The position numbers and the translations under genes are program-made. Below the pieces are notes generated by a model that did no database searches, was not told the DNA's origin, and worked only from the letters and a program-made list of their open reading frames with translations. A stretch of DNA of 57,931 nucleotides from Candidatus Shapirobacteria bacterium (lineage in GTDB: Bacteria > Patescibacteriota > Microgenomatia > UM-FILTER-40-11), in assembly GCA_020059745.1 (NCBI GenBank), contig JAGVBK010000001.1, forward strand, positions 1 to 57,931, read 5' to 3'. Of this stretch, positions 57,487-57,931 are shown in pieces (position 1 is the stretch's first letter; the number at the start of each line of letters is the position of its first letter).

Positions 57487-57544
57487 GCGGTGGTAGTTCA
57501 GATGGTAGAATGTCTCTCCCGCCAAAGGCGGGATCGAGGGTTCG
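57487..57544 (+). pseudogene. tRNA-Gly-like 5' fragment with palindromic anticodon arm
   Basis: It is identical to the tRNA-Gly at 57789 for the acceptor 5' strand and D-arm. The anticodon arm is replaced by TCCCGCC-AAA-GGCGGGA (57517-57533), which leaves no normal 7-nt loop. The match resumes into the T-stem and stops at TTCG of the T-loop, 2 nt before the GIY-YIG ATG. Bases 57504-57544 are repeated at 57879-57919 with three mismatches. It cannot fold as a tRNA. Confidence 0.7.
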
Positions 57545-57546
57545 TT

Positions 57547-57798
57547 ATGTATTTCGTATATATTTTAAGAAGTACAAAAGACGGAAAGTATTATATAGGT
57601 TCTACTAAAAACATAGAACAAAGATTATATAGACATAACAGGGGGTTGGTAAAGTCAACCACGAGAAGAGCACCTTTAAAGTTGATATACTACGAAGAAT
57701 ACAAAACATTATCAGAAGCTCTAAAACGAGAGAGCAAAATCAAAAGCTACAAAGGAGGAGAAGCGTTTAAAAGACTTTTGAAAAATTCGCGGTGGTAG
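57547..57798 (+). CDS. Single-domain GIY-YIG endonuclease, copy 5
   Basis: 83 residues. MYFVYILRSTKDGKYYIGST is a textbook GIY-YIG start; IEQRLYRHNRG carries the Arg and EALKRESKIKSYKGG the Glu. The ATG lies 2 nt after the truncated tRNA-Gly-like sequence. The TAG stop is formed by T8-A9-G10 of the next, intact tRNA-Gly, so the last residues (SRW) come from tRNA sequence. This is the same arrangement as copy 1 at the other end of the window. A longer frame reaches back through tRNA-Pro but is not plausible. Confidence 0.88.
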   Translation: MYFVYILRSTKDGKYYIGSTKNIEQRLYRHNRGLVKSTTRRAPLKLIYYEEYKTLSEALKRESKIKSYKGGEAFKRLLKNSRW

Positions 57799-57864
57799 TT
57801 CAGATGGTAGAATGTCTCCCTTCCAAGGAGAAGGTCGCCGGTTCGAATCCGGTCCACCGCTCCA
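57789..57864 (+). tRNA. tRNA-Gly (TCC), CCA encoded
   Basis: GCGGTGG acceptor with CCACCGC, anticodon stem TCTCC/GGAGA with loop CTTCCAA (TCC), T-arm CCGGTTCGAATCCGG, discriminator T and an encoded CCA (57862-57864). Its first ten bases overlap the end of the GIY-YIG ORF. Confidence 0.95.
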
Positions 57865-57878
57865 TTTATTACTCGAGC

Positions 57879-57931
57879 GGTAGAATGTCTCTCCCGCCAA
57901 AGGCGGGGTCGCCGGTTCGAATCCGGTCCAC
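57879..57931 (+). pseudogene. tRNA-Gly-like 3' fragment, cut by window edge
   Basis: It begins in the D-arm (GGTAGAATG), carries the same AAA-loop palindrome as 57517-57533, and continues through a good T-arm toward the acceptor, where the window ends. The 5' acceptor strand is replaced by other sequence. It mirrors the fragment at 1-53. Confidence 0.65.

Noticed and set aside
57424-57546. N-terminal extension of GIY-YIG copy 5 through tRNA-Pro
   Set aside because: The frame is open, but it crosses a complete tRNA and a tRNA-like sequence; the family N-terminus begins at the ATG at 57547.

Overview
The window looks like part of a reduced Candidate Phyla Radiation (Patescibacteria) chromosome, most likely Microgenomates. 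This placement is inferred from gene content and style: AT-rich DNA, compact bacterial genes, GatCAB for indirect tRNA charging, short LemA/HtpX, HolA and S4 proteins, many small cell-surface proteins, few biosynthetic genes and many apparently leaderless transcripts. No rRNA, CRISPR array, prophage or classical insertion sequence is visible.

Layout. 0-0.5 kb: tRNA-Asp with a GIY-YIG ORF and two truncated tRNA-Asp-like copies. 0.6-12.8 kb: housekeeping block (PolX, LemA, HtpX, GatC-GatA-MFS-GatB, DnaE, L19, Lgt). 12.9-13.6 kb: tRNA-Lys, a frameshifted GIY-YIG gene, tandem repeats, tRNA-Glu. 13.7-21.2 kb: accessory region (Nudix, small unknown proteins, a methyltransferase-nuclease fusion, DUF3800, a DUF4258-like protein, a stand-alone FtsK-gamma domain, DUF2795). 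21.2-29 kb: S4, a lytic-transglycosylase-like protein, RuvC, HolA, a sugar-phosphate pair (phosphomannomutase and cupin isomerase), PEP synthase, RsmI. 29.4-38.9 kb: LexA, a transglutaminase-like membrane protein, SecG, a solute-binding protein, enolase with an archaeal-type phosphoglycerate mutase, alanine racemase, a cyclophilin lipoprotein. 38.9-50.2 kb: envelope block (BcsA-like and GT-C glycosyltransferases, two paralogous secreted proteins, a PA14/glycosidase-like protein, a PQQ-type sugar dehydrogenase, DUF72, uracil-DNA glycosylase, SIMPL). 50.5-52.4 kb: tRNAs Gln, Gly, Val and two Leu, with two GIY-YIG ORFs and a strongly folded non-coding region. 52.5-56.1 kb: small stress or regulatory proteins. 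56.2-57.9 kb: Dus, tRNA-Leu, tRNA-Pro, and another GIY-YIG/tRNA-Gly unit.

The main discovery candidate is the coupling of single-domain GIY-YIG nuclease ORFs to tRNA genes. All five copies (one frameshifted) lie in tRNA clusters, on the same strand as the tRNAs. Three intact or broken copies are preceded by a palindrome and two by a tRNA-like sequence containing one. Two copies use nucleotides T8-A9-G10 of the next tRNA gene as their stop codon. In those two cases the unit [ORF + intact tRNA] is flanked by direct repeats of a truncated tRNA-like sequence. This resembles a tRNA-associated mobile unit. Because both such units lie at the two ends of the window, an assembly artefact must be excluded for them.

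Two start modes can be seen. Many genes have a -10 box only 5-9 nt before the ATG, which implies leaderless mRNA. A minority carry a near-perfect Shine-Dalgarno sequence (AAAGGAGGTG type).
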